NCBI RefSeq assembly: GCF_024199845.1
Contig: NZ_JANADO010000001.1
Location: 2,728,001 to 2,792,000, forward strand
Length of the DNA stretch: 64,000 bases
From: Bradyrhizobium sp. CCGB12
GTDB lineage: Bacteria > Pseudomonadota > Alphaproteobacteria > Rhizobiales > Xanthobacteraceae
Direction: 5' to 3'
Part shown: one piece after another, positions 1 through 8,000 of the stretch
Layout of the letters: every line of letters begins with the position of its first letter
How positions within the stretch are numbered: the first letter of the stretch is position 1
Notes under the pieces: model-generated
Told to the model about the DNA's origin: nothing
Database searches by the model: none
The model's input: the letters and a program-made list of their open reading frames with translations, nothing else
Program-made: the position numbers and the translations under genes

Positions 1-2
1 AC

Positions 3-80
3 CTCACCTCGGCCAGCAAGATGCAGGATTGCCTGATGTCGGGGCGGACCAATTGCAACGTGATCGAACCGGCCCGCTAG
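3..80 (+). CDS. C-terminal end of an unidentified CDS (cut by window start)
   Basis: An open frame runs from the window edge to a TAG at 78-80 and encodes about 25 residues with two cysteines (DCLMSGRTNC). A perfect 6-bp hairpin follows 23 nt later, as expected after a gene end. The family cannot be told from so little sequence. Confidence 0.4.
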   Translation, partial: LTSASKMQDCLMSGRTNCNVIEPAR

Positions 81-103
81 AAGCAATCCAGCGCGCCCCT
101 CTG

Positions 104-119
104 CGGCCCCTTCGGGCCG
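104..119. terminator. Hairpin after the partial leftmost CDS
   Basis: CGGCCC (104-109) pairs perfectly with GGGCCG (114-119) around a CTTC loop. It is followed by AAAAATT rather than a T run on the + strand, so it is at best a weak intrinsic terminator. Confidence 0.35.
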
Positions 120-265
120 AAAAATTGCCGTGATCTTAATCATTTGTAACGGGACTTAGCCGATCAAGCAGGTCAGTTATGTCGGCCGGCATCAGCCCGG
201 CGTGAGACGAATCGTCTATTCGCGCCAGGAAACACGGCAATCGAAAGAGTAGGGGGCGAGCACGC

Positions 266-1021
266 ATGAGTGCTTCCAAACGCATGAAGATCATCATTCC
301 CTTGGTTTCGGCCATGTCGTTGCTCGCGCTGTCGGCGGCGCAGGCACAGGAAGCCAGGCCGCCGAAGGAGGCCGGCCCGCCGGCCGGACCGGGCGTCGGC
401 GCGCCGCCCCAGAACAATCAGAACATGCGCAAGGGTCCTCCGCCGCAGCAGGCAGCCCGGCCCGCCGGACAACCCCACGCCGCTCCTGGCCCGCACAATG
501 CGGGCGGCCCGCCGCCCGGCCGCCATTACGCCCGCGGGCCCGCACCGGAGCGCGATTGGGGAGGTCACGCCTATCGCGGCAACCGCGCCTGGGAGGGCGG
601 CCGCTGGCGCCACGAGGTCCGCAACGGCCGCTCCGGCTGGTGGTGGGACGTCGGTGGCGTCTGGTATTATTATCCGCAGCGGATGGCCGGACCGCCGGCG
701 TACATCTCTGAGGATTATATCGACGACGTGCCGGTGGCCTATGCCCCGCCGCCTCCGGTCGCGTATGCACCTCCGCCTCCGCCGCCGGCCGATCCTGGTG
801 CAAGTGCGCTGGGCGGCGCCATCGTCGGTGGCGTGCTGGGCGGGCTGCTCTCGGGTAACGCAACGGGGGCTGCGGCAGGCGCGGTTCTCGGCGGGGCGAC
901 GGGCGCGATTGCCGGCGCCACGGCCGCCTCGCAACCCGGCTACTATCTGGCTCAGGGCGTTTGCTACTACCGCTATCCGAACGGTCAGTACGTGCAGGCC
1001 GATCCCCGCGCCTGCTACTGA
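266..1021 (+). CDS. Secreted Pro-rich protein with glycine-zipper segment
   Basis: This 251-aa exported protein of unknown function has four visible parts: a Sec signal peptide (about residues 1-28, cleavage near AQAQ), a long Pro/Gly/Arg-rich stretch (30-110), an aromatic block with WWWDVGGVWYYYP (about 127-140), and a Gly-zipper segment (GGAIVGGVLGGLL, about 190-220). A Cys/Tyr-rich tail ends the protein. Glycine zippers of this kind usually pack in or against membranes, and the aromatic block resembles small rhizobial surface proteins. The start has a GGGGGCG Shine-Dalgarno-like tract; an alternative ATG lies six codons in. A good terminator follows at 1051. Periplasmic or outer-membrane location is inferred. 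Confidence 0.8.
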   Translation: MSASKRMKIIIPLVSAMSLLALSAAQAQEARPPKEAGPPAGPGVGAPPQNNQNMRKGPPPQQAARPAGQPHAAPGPHNAGGPPPGRHYARGPAPERDWGGHAYRGNRAWEGGRWRHEVRNGRSGWWWDVGGVWYYYPQRMAGPPAYISEDYIDDVPVAYAPPPPVAYAPPPPPPADPGASALGGAIVGGVLGGLLSGNATGAAAGAVLGGATGAIAGATAASQPGYYLAQGVCYYRYPNGQYVQADPRACY

Positions 1022-1050
1022 GTTTTTCAAGCCGGATTTGAAGCGGAGAG

Positions 1051-1075
1051 GCGGGCTTAGGCCCGCTTCTTTCGT
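1051..1075 (+). terminator. Rho-independent terminator of the glycine-zipper gene
   Basis: GCGGGC (1051-1056) pairs with GCCCGC (1061-1066) around a TTAG loop, followed by the T-rich tract TTCTTTCGTTT. Confidence 0.7.
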
Positions 1076-1172
1076 TTGGCGCCCGCGCTGCCTTCAAATT
1101 GGCGCTGGCGCTCGGTATCGCGTCACGCAAGTCTCAAAAGAAAAACGTCGGACGATTCGCGGGGAGGTGGAC

Positions 1173-1265
1173 ATGCTGGATGCCATCCAGATCAGCGTGG
1201 CGTTGTGGGCCATGATCGTTTGCGGCGGGATCAAGCTCTCGCAGGTGCTGCATTACCTGTTCTAG
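1173..1265 (+). CDS. 30-aa putative membrane peptide
   Basis: A 30-residue ORF begins MLDAIQISVALWAM and contains one hydrophobic helix (about residues 5-28) with a KLSQ break. A strong Shine-Dalgarno GGGGAGG sits 4-5 nt upstream of the ATG, which is the main reason to believe it is translated. No family is recognised. It is convergent with a second small membrane protein on the opposite strand. Confidence 0.5.
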   Translation: MLDAIQISVALWAMIVCGGIKLSQVLHYLF

Positions 1266-1317
1266 CGCTCGATCGGCATCGCGACCGTTGCTCGAGGCAG
1301 ACTGATCGCTGCGCGCA

Positions 1318-1479
1318 TCAGGATACGAGCCAGTTGAAGAACGCCATCGCGGCCCAGACCAGGCCGCCGATCCAGGCCAGCATCACGATGGTGATGGTCG
1401 CGAGATAGGCGATGCCGAGCAGATCAGACCTTTGTCGGCGCGTCGAGACGACCACCTCGGCTGCTGCTTTGTGTGTCAT
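1318..1479 (-). CDS. 53-aa single-pass membrane protein
   Basis: Read from the internal ATG at 1479 (MTHKAAAEVVV), this encodes 53 residues: a short polar, basic N-terminus ending RRQR and one long transmembrane helix rich in Ala, Ile and Trp up to FFNWLVS. Small proteins with this layout are common in rhizobial genomes. An upstream in-frame start at 1512 would add 11 polar residues. Function is unknown; positive-inside topology suggests a cytoplasmic N-terminus. Confidence 0.55.
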   Translation of the reverse strand: MTHKAAAEVVVSTRRQRSDLLGIAYLATITIVMLAWIGGLVWAAMAFFNWLVS

Positions 1480-1735
1480 GACTGGACCATCATGTCCTCG
1501 GCACTCGCTCAAGCGCTCGCGCCACGGGAAGCGTTAATCGTCGTTTAACGGAAATGTCGCCCGCCGCTTGTGAGGCAATTCACAGATCGTTCGGAATGAA
1601 TGTCGGCTGCGGCTTCGCGATGCGCGCATGTATCGAGGCGATCGCGCCGGCTCTCACACCTCGGTGTTACCCCGCAATCATACGGACGAAATTGCCACGC
1701 GCTTGTCCAGATCGGCTGGTTATAGGGTCAGTCTC

Positions 1736-1885
1736 ATGTGTAGCCAGTACGATCCACAGCACGAGGCCGAAGCCGCCATGAAGCGGGCCGCAGCGTCGGA
1801 AGGCGCTGATCGGCAGCGCCTGATCGAGCTGGCCCTGGCCTGGCACCAGCTTGCCCGCGATCGGCGTGAGGAGCGGACGGACTAG
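1736..1885 (+). CDS. Small hypothetical protein, 49 aa
   Basis: The ATG at 1736 opens a 49-residue, highly charged helical protein (MCSQYDPQHEAEAAMKRAAA to the RREERTD end). The pattern resembles the very short Ala/Arg/Glu-rich cytoplasmic proteins common in Bradyrhizobium. No domain is recognised. A perfect 9-bp hairpin lies just downstream at 1918-1945. Confidence 0.5.
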   Translation: MCSQYDPQHEAEAAMKRAAASEGADRQRLIELALAWHQLARDRREERTD

Positions 1886-1910
1886 CCGTATTGCGGCAGC
1901 CTCATTCACG

Positions 1911-1945
1911 AGAAAAACCCCGTGCTCGGGGGGACAAGCACGGGG
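1911..1945. terminator. Strong hairpin with A-tract on its 5' side
   Basis: CCCCGTGCT (1918-1926) pairs perfectly with AGCACGGGG (1937-1945), with a ten-base loop. AAAAA precedes the stem, so the reverse strand reads as a classic stem plus TTTTT. On the forward strand it may still end the small gene at 1736-1885. Confidence 0.55.
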
Positions 1946-2129
1946 TCCTTCAAAGCCGACCGGGGCTGGCAGGTCGGCACCACTCTATCTCGTCGATCCA
2001 ACGTGCCGGTTGTGATCTCGTTCCACGACGCGCGGAAATTTATCGCGCCGCTCGCGCGGGGGCTGCGCGCTCAATGCGCCTCGCTCAGATCTCGTAGGAA
2101 CATTCGATCCGCAGCAACGTTGGCCGGCC

Positions 2130-2348
2130 ATGACCGACCTCGAATTGCGCGCACAGTCCTTCGAGATCGCCTGGCGATATCTCGACCAATCCGGCCTGCT
2201 CACCGGCGAGCACAAGGAATCGGCTCGCTTCATCCTAGGCAGGATCGACCGCATGATGTTACGTGGGGAGCGGCGCAGACTGCTGCTGTCAAACGCCGCG
2301 ATCGATGCCTACCGGCTGCGGCCTATGCTCGTGACGCTCGATGCATGA
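2130..2348 (+). CDS. Small hypothetical protein, 72 aa
   Basis: A 72-residue soluble, helical protein begins MTDLELRAQSFEIAW. It has a basic centre (RIDRMMLRGERRR) and an acidic/aromatic N-terminal half. Amphipathic composition and consistent codon use support real coding. No motif allows a function; it may be a small protein-interaction module. No clear Shine-Dalgarno precedes the ATG. Confidence 0.6.
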   Translation: MTDLELRAQSFEIAWRYLDQSGLLTGEHKESARFILGRIDRMMLRGERRRLLLSNAAIDAYRLRPMLVTLDA

Positions 2349-2797
2349 TTGATACCCGGCGGGACGATGCGCCTGGTCGCTTCCGCGCGCCCAGGCCTGA
2401 ACCGCGAAGGCGAGCTGATGGTGACCGACCGCGGCGCTTGTAAGGGAAGCCTGGACCACTTCAAGGCGCCTTGCGATGCCACTCGGGCTCACATCCACGG
2501 CTGCGTCGATCGCCAAGAACGCGATGGCGGTAGCAGCAATTCCGGATGTGATGGCCATTCTTGTCCAATCGGATGGCGGCATCACCATATCCTTCGATGG
2601 CTTTCTTGCATGCCCGATAGATAGGGCTATCCAGTCCTCTGGACAGGCCTGCGCACGCTTTCTTGAAGTACGACAGATTTGCGAATACTTGCCATCGAAG
2701 TTTTGCCGTCGCAGGGACGTTGCGGGCGATGTGACCTCGGAAGTGCCCTCGAATCGGCGAAACTCGAAGCCGCCCCATCAACAAAGAAGAAAAGAAA
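2349..2797. other. No convincing gene in this stretch
   Basis: Short overlapping frames exist on both strands (the longest is 131 codons), but none has a credible start, domain or composition. It may be decayed coding sequence. The only clear signal is the terminator at its right edge. Confidence 0.4.
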
Positions 2798-2815
2798 AAG
2801 CCCCCGAAGGGGCTT
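2794..2815 (-). terminator. Rho-independent terminator of the DUF2171 gene
   Basis: AAGCCCC (2798-2804) pairs with GGGGCTT (2809-2815) around CGAA. On the reverse strand the stem is followed by a run of T (complement of the A-rich 2785-2799), 7 nt past the stop codon. Confidence 0.85.
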
Positions 2816-2821
2816 GCTGTC

Positions 2822-3049
2822 TTATGCCGCCTCCGTCTTGGGCACGGCGTCGGCATTCACCGACAGCTTGACGGTGTCGCCCTCGACCGCGCCGACATAT
2901 TTCATGTCGATATAGTGATGATGGTCCTTGTGACCTTCGGGGCTGTCCTTGCGGGTCAGCTTGATGCGGTTGCCCTCGACGCGGTCGACGGTGCCGACAT
3001 GCGCGCCGTCCTTGCCGATGATCTTCATGTGCTCTGTGATGTTCGCCAT
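2822..3049 (-). CDS. DUF2171 domain protein
   Basis: This 75-aa protein begins MANITEHMKIIGKDG. The pattern HMKIIGKDGAHVGTVDRVEG followed by a His-rich HKDHHHYIDM is typical of DUF2171 proteins, which have a PRC-barrel-like beta fold; molecular function is unknown. The start at 3049 is fixed by a near-perfect AAGGAGG Shine-Dalgarno (complement of 3054-3060), although the frame stays open upstream. It is a single-gene unit with its own terminator. The next gene (3163) is divergent, with a 113-nt shared promoter region. Confidence 0.85.
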   Translation of the reverse strand: MANITEHMKIIGKDGAHVGTVDRVEGNRIKLTRKDSPEGHKDHHHYIDMKYVGAVEGDTVKLSVNADAVPKTEAA

Positions 3050-3162
3050 GTTGTCCTCCTTGCGGAGTCTCAACTGCCGAGGTCGATCTTCGTTGCAGGA
3101 GCGCTGTTGGACCCAAGGCGGTTTCCGAGCGTTGACATCGGATCGGATCAGCCAAGACGCGC

Positions 3163-4449
3163 ATGGAGAGCATTCAAGCCTATCTCGACAGAAAGCATAG
3201 AGAGATCGGGCTGCTGAACGATTGCCTGAGCAGCCCCTTGCATCTGACTCGTCCACGATCGGTCGATGAGGTCGTCAAGGCCAAATTCCAGATCACGGCG
3301 GCGCTGCGGGCGGACCATGAGCTGCGGGACTGGAAAGCGACGGAGACGGCATGGTCGGCCAGTGCGCGGCCTGCCAGCGGCCCGTTCGCGTTCGCTTACG
3401 ACTACCAGCGCGCCGATCTCGCCGTGCAGGGGCCGCCGTTCTACGATCTTGATCGCGCAAGCGCGAGCGAGACGATCTATACGGCCTCCGGCATGGCCGC
3501 GATCTCGTCGCTGCTGCTGGCTTCCGGGCATATCATCGGTACTGCCGACATTCTCATGCTGCCGGGCTCGTATGGCGAGACGCTGGAGCTCGTCCGGGAT
3601 TTTGTCCCGCATCTGCGGCTCCGCGCCTTGAAGCTCCCGCCAGATGATGTGTTCGCGCCGGCGAGTTCGCCTCAAATTCTTTTGCTGGATTCCTGCACCT
3701 CTGCCGCGACCTTCGAAGCGGCCCTGCGCTGCGGCGGTTCCGGGCTCGATCTGTTGATTTTCGACACGACGTGCTTTGCCGGCCGCTCGGGCCGCATCCG
3801 ACGCATCTTGAGATGGGCGCGCCGATACGCAATCCCCGTCGTGATGGTGCGAAGCCACACCAAGCTCGATTCACTCGGCGTGGAATATGGCCGGCTCGGC
3901 TCTGCGGTTTTCGTCCGTTGGAGTGAAAAGGATCTTGGTGCGAGCCGCCTCATGTCCGAATGCCTGGCGGTGGAAACCCGGAACGCCGTGCGGCTTCTCG
4001 GCGGCGCGGCGTTGCCCGCGCATTTCCCGCCGTTCGTGGGCAGCGCGGCCTATTGGGAGCTCACGCGGAATCGTGTCGCCGCCATCCTGCGCAACGGTCG
4101 TCAGATGGCGCGATATTTCGCCTCCGAGCTTCCGGATCTGTCGGTCGAGCTGCATTTCGCCCACGGCCTCTATGTCACGCTCCGCGGCAGACGTGCGCTC
4201 GACGAAGCGACCGCACGGCAGGCCGCCGAGCACATGAGCCGTGATCTCAGCGGTCAGGGTTTTCCGATCCGCCATGCCGGCAGCTTCGGCTTCGACTTCG
4301 CTGCGACCGAATGGTTTCACGACGCGACCACGAATCGGTACAGCGTCCGGGTCGCCGTCCCGGATCTTCCGACGCAGCTCTGGGATGGCCTGACGGCGGC
4401 GATTGCCCGTTGGTGGAGGGAACATCAGGCCGATCCGGGCGACAGATGA
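3163..4449 (+). CDS. Divergent PLP-dependent fold-type-I-like protein
   Basis: This 428-aa cytoplasmic protein looks like an aminotransferase/cystathionine-lyase-type PLP fold. YTASGMAAISSLL (about 106-118) resembles the phosphate-binding small-domain segment, Asp201 in LIFDTTCF fits the pyridine-nitrogen Asp, and SHTKLDSLG (Lys234) fits the Schiff-base lysine. The C-terminal 150 residues have mixed alpha/beta character. The N-terminal 80 residues do not match a standard enzyme. It does not resemble any named aminotransferase well enough to give a substrate. It stands alone between a divergent DUF2171 gene and tRNA-Arg. The fold assignment is inference from motifs. Confidence 0.7.
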   Translation: MESIQAYLDRKHREIGLLNDCLSSPLHLTRPRSVDEVVKAKFQITAALRADHELRDWKATETAWSASARPASGPFAFAYDYQRADLAVQGPPFYDLDRASASETIYTASGMAAISSLLLASGHIIGTADILMLPGSYGETLELVRDFVPHLRLRALKLPPDDVFAPASSPQILLLDSCTSAATFEAALRCGGSGLDLLIFDTTCFAGRSGRIRRILRWARRYAIPVVMVRSHTKLDSLGVEYGRLGSAVFVRWSEKDLGASRLMSECLAVETRNAVRLLGGAALPAHFPPFVGSAAYWELTRNRVAAILRNGRQMARYFASELPDLSVELHFAHGLYVTLRGRRALDEATARQAAEHMSRDLSGQGFPIRHAGSFGFDFAATEWFHDATTNRYSVRVAVPDLPTQLWDGLTAAIARWWREHQADPGDR

Positions 4450-4531
4450 GGGGGCTTTGTCGTCCCAAGGCGGGCCAGCCGGCCAACATCTTGACGATGA
4501 TTTGAAGATTTGAACGTGAGCCGACAAGGCT

Positions 4532-4608
4532 TGGCGATCCCGGCAGGACTCGAACCTGCAACCCGCGGAGTAGAAATCCGCTACTCTATCCAGTTGAGCT
4601 ACGGGACC
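4532..4608 (-). tRNA. tRNA-Arg (UCU)
   Basis: On the reverse strand the acceptor GGTCCCG (4608-4602) pairs with CGGGATC, the anticodon loop TTTCTAC carries UCU between GCGGA and TCCGC arms, and the T-loop is TTCGAGT. The discriminator is G and CCA is encoded. All arms fold normally. Confidence 0.95.
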
Positions 4609-5011
4609 GTCTTGAGCCGCCCCGGTTTGGGGAGCTGGCTGTTCATGTACCATGCCAATATGAAAAATCTGGTGTTTCGCCAAGTCTGAACCGAACCGTT
4701 TTCCTCAAAGCGGCGACAAAGCGGAACGGTGGGGTGTCAGGGTGCCGGGTTGAGCGGCAGCGGACTGGACGATGGATCACATCGCCGGGAACGCTGAATA
4801 GCTTCCGGGACACGGCCGCCGGTCGACTGGTCTGGTGTGCTGCGCCATCAGGACGGCGTGCGCGGCACTATCTGATCGGTCTCCTCTGGGCTTGCCTTGT
4901 CATGGCGAATGCGACGATTTGCAGCTTTGGTTCCATGGCCTTGAGCCCGTCACCTTTCCGCGCATTTCATGCGACAAGCGGCATTCGTCCGCGATTTCCG
5001 GGAGTCCATCC
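4609..5011. other. Intergenic/leader region before the alpha-2-macroglobulin gene
   Basis: About 400 nt without a supportable gene. The A2M reading frame stays open upstream to 4835 and another frame is open at 4734-5015, but neither translates into protein-like sequence. Confidence 0.4.
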
Positions 5012-8000
5012 ATGATCGGTCTTGTTCGCGCCGTCACAATCTGCGCCGCGCTGGCGCTCGGCGTTTCGTCTGCGCTGGCCGCCGACAAAGCCTTCAAACG
5101 CGACGATCTCGCCGATTCCGCGATCAAGCTGGAAGCTCAGATCAAGGGCGAGGCGGGGCCGGTCGCCAAGACCAGCGCGACGCTGCGCACCGACGCCGAC
5201 GCCGCCTTCCGGCGCAACGACTACCGCACCGGCTTGTCGGTGCTCGGCCAGATCGCGGCGACCACGCCGGAGGATGCCGGCAACTGGCTGCGACTCGCCA
5301 AGGTCATCTTCCAGATCTCGCCGAAGAGCTCGAGCGAGCAGACGTTCCTCTTGGAGCGCGCCTCGACCGCCGCCTACATCGCTTACCAGCGCGCCGGCAA
5401 TCCGGGCGAGGAGGCCGACGCGCTCGCCGTGCTCGGCAAGTCGCTGGCCGAACGGAAATTGTGGCGGCCGGCACTGGATGCGATGCGGCTGTCGCTGGAC
5501 ATGCGCGAGGTCGCCGATGTGCGCGGCCAATATGAGAAGATGCGCGACGAGCACGGTTTCCGGCTGCTCGATTATACCGTAGACTCGGACTCGGCGAGCC
5601 CGCGTGCCTGCTTCCAATTCTCGGAAGAGCTTGCCAAGCGCACCGACTTCGCGCCGTTCCTGGCGCTGGCGGGGCAGGACAAGCCGGCGCTGTCGGCCGA
5701 AGGCAAGCAGCTCTGCGTCGACGGGCTGAAGCACGGCGAGCGCTACAACGTCAACCTGCGCGCCGGCCTGCCGTCGACCGTGAAGGAGGGCCTGCCGAAA
5801 TCGGCCGAGTTCAATATCTATGTGCGCGACCGCAAGCCCTTCGTGCGCTTCACCAGCCGCGCCTATGTGCTGCCGAGGACCGGCCAGCGTGGCATTCCCG
5901 TGGTCAGCGTCAACACGCCCGCGGTCAGCATCAACGTGTTCAGGATCGGCGACCGCAACCTGATCAACACGGTGGTCGACAGCGATTTCCAGAAGACGCT
6001 GTCGAAATACCAGCTCTCCGATCTCGGCGACGAGCGCGGCGTCAAGGTCTGGTCCGGCGAGCTCGCGACCGCGATGACGCTGAACCAGGACGTCACCACG
6101 GCATTCCCGGTCGACCAGGCGCTGGGCGAGCTCCAGCCCGGTGTGTACGTCATGACCGCTGCGGCCAAGGGGCCGGGCTCCGACGACGACTACCAGCTTG
6201 CGACGCAATGGTTCATCGTCTCCGACCTCGGAGTAGCGGCCTATTCCGGCAATGACGGCATCCACGTCTTCGTCAACTCGCTGGCGTCGACCGATCCGGT
6301 CGGCAAGGCCGAGGTGCGGCTGGTTGCCCGCAACAACGAGATTTTGGCCAGCCGCAAGACCGACGAGTCCGGCCACGTGCTGTTCGAGGCCGGCCTTGCG
6401 CGCGGCGAGGGCGGGCTGTCGCCGGCGATGCTCACCGTCACCGGCGAGAAGGCCGACTATGCCTTCCTCAGCCTCAAGTCCTCCGCATTTGACCTGTCCG
6501 ACCGCGGCGTTTCGGGCCGCGCGGTGCCTGTAGGCGCCGACGCCTTCGTCTATGCCGAGCGCGGCGTCTACCGTTCCAGCGAGACCGTCTTTCTCACCGC
6601 GCTGTTGCGCGACGGGCAGGGCAATGCCGTCACCGGCGGGCCGCTGACGCTGGTAATCGAGCGTCCCGACGGCGTCGAATTTCGCCGCGCCATGATGTCC
6701 GACCAGGGCGCCGGCGGCCGCACGCTGGCAGTGCCGCTCAACTCGGCCGTTCCGACCGGAACGTGGCGGGTGCGCGCCTTCACCGACCCGAAGGGCTCGT
6801 CGGTCGGCGAGACCACCTTCATGGTCGAGGATTACGTCCCTGACAGGATCGAATTCGACCTGTCCGCCAAGGACAAGCTGATCAGAGCTAATGCTCCAGT
6901 GGAGCTGAAGGCGGACGGTCATTTCCTCTATGGCGCGCCGGCCTCGGGCCTCCAACTCGAAGGCGACATGCTGGTAGCGCCTGCGAGCGAACGTCCGGGC
7001 TTTGCCGGCTACCAGTTCGGCGTCGACGACGAGGAGACCACCTCGAACGAGCGCACGCCGCTCGAGAACCTGCCCGAGGCCGACGCCAACGGCGCTGCGA
7101 CCTTCCCGGTCACGCTGGACAAGCAGCCGGCCTCGACCCGTCCGCAGGAGGCGCAGATCTTTGTCCGCATGGTCGAGACCGGCGGCCGCGCCGTCGAGCG
7201 CAAGCTCGTGCTGCCGATCGCACCCACGACCGCCATGATCGGCATCAGGCCGCTGTTCGGCGACAAGAACGTCGCCGAAGGCGACAAGGCCGAGTTCGAC
7301 GTCCTGTTCGTCTCGCCCGAGGGCAAGCAGCTCGCCCGCGACGGTCTGCGTTACGAGCTGCTGAAGATGGAGTCGCGCTACCAGTGGTATCGCCAGAACA
7401 ATTACTGGGAGTACGAGCCGGTCAAGTCGACCTCGCGCGTTGCTGACGGCGATGTCGCTGTTACCGCCGACAAGCCGTCGCGGATTTCGCTCAGCCCTCA
7501 GCCCGGCCGCTATCGTCTCGATGTAAAGTCGAACGACGCGGACGGCCCGGTGACCTCGGTGCAGTTCGACGTCGGCTGGTACTCCGACGGCAGCGCCGAC
7601 ACGCCGGATCTCCTGGAGACGTCCATCGACAAGCCGCAATACGCCTCCGGCGACACCATGACGGTGTCCGTCAATGTGCGCAGCGCCGGCAAGCTGACCA
7701 TCAACGTGCTCGGCGACCGCCTGCTGACGACGCAGACCATCGACGTCAAGGAAGGCACCGCACAGGTGAAGCTGCCAATCGGCAAGGACTGGGGCACCGG
7801 CGCTTACGTCGTGGCGACGCTGCGCCGTCCGCTCGATGCGGCCGCACAGCGCATGCCGGGCCGGGCGATCGGCCTGAAATGGTTCGGCATCGACAAGCAG
7901 ACCCGCACGCTGCAGGTGAAGCTGACGCCACCGGCGCTGATCCGTCCGAATTCGGCGCTGAAAATCCCGGTCAAGCTCGACGGGCTCAATCCGGGCGAGG

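Noticed and set aside
4734..5015. 93-codon forward frame before A2M
   Set aside because: No Shine-Dalgarno, no domain and poor composition; likely leader sequence.
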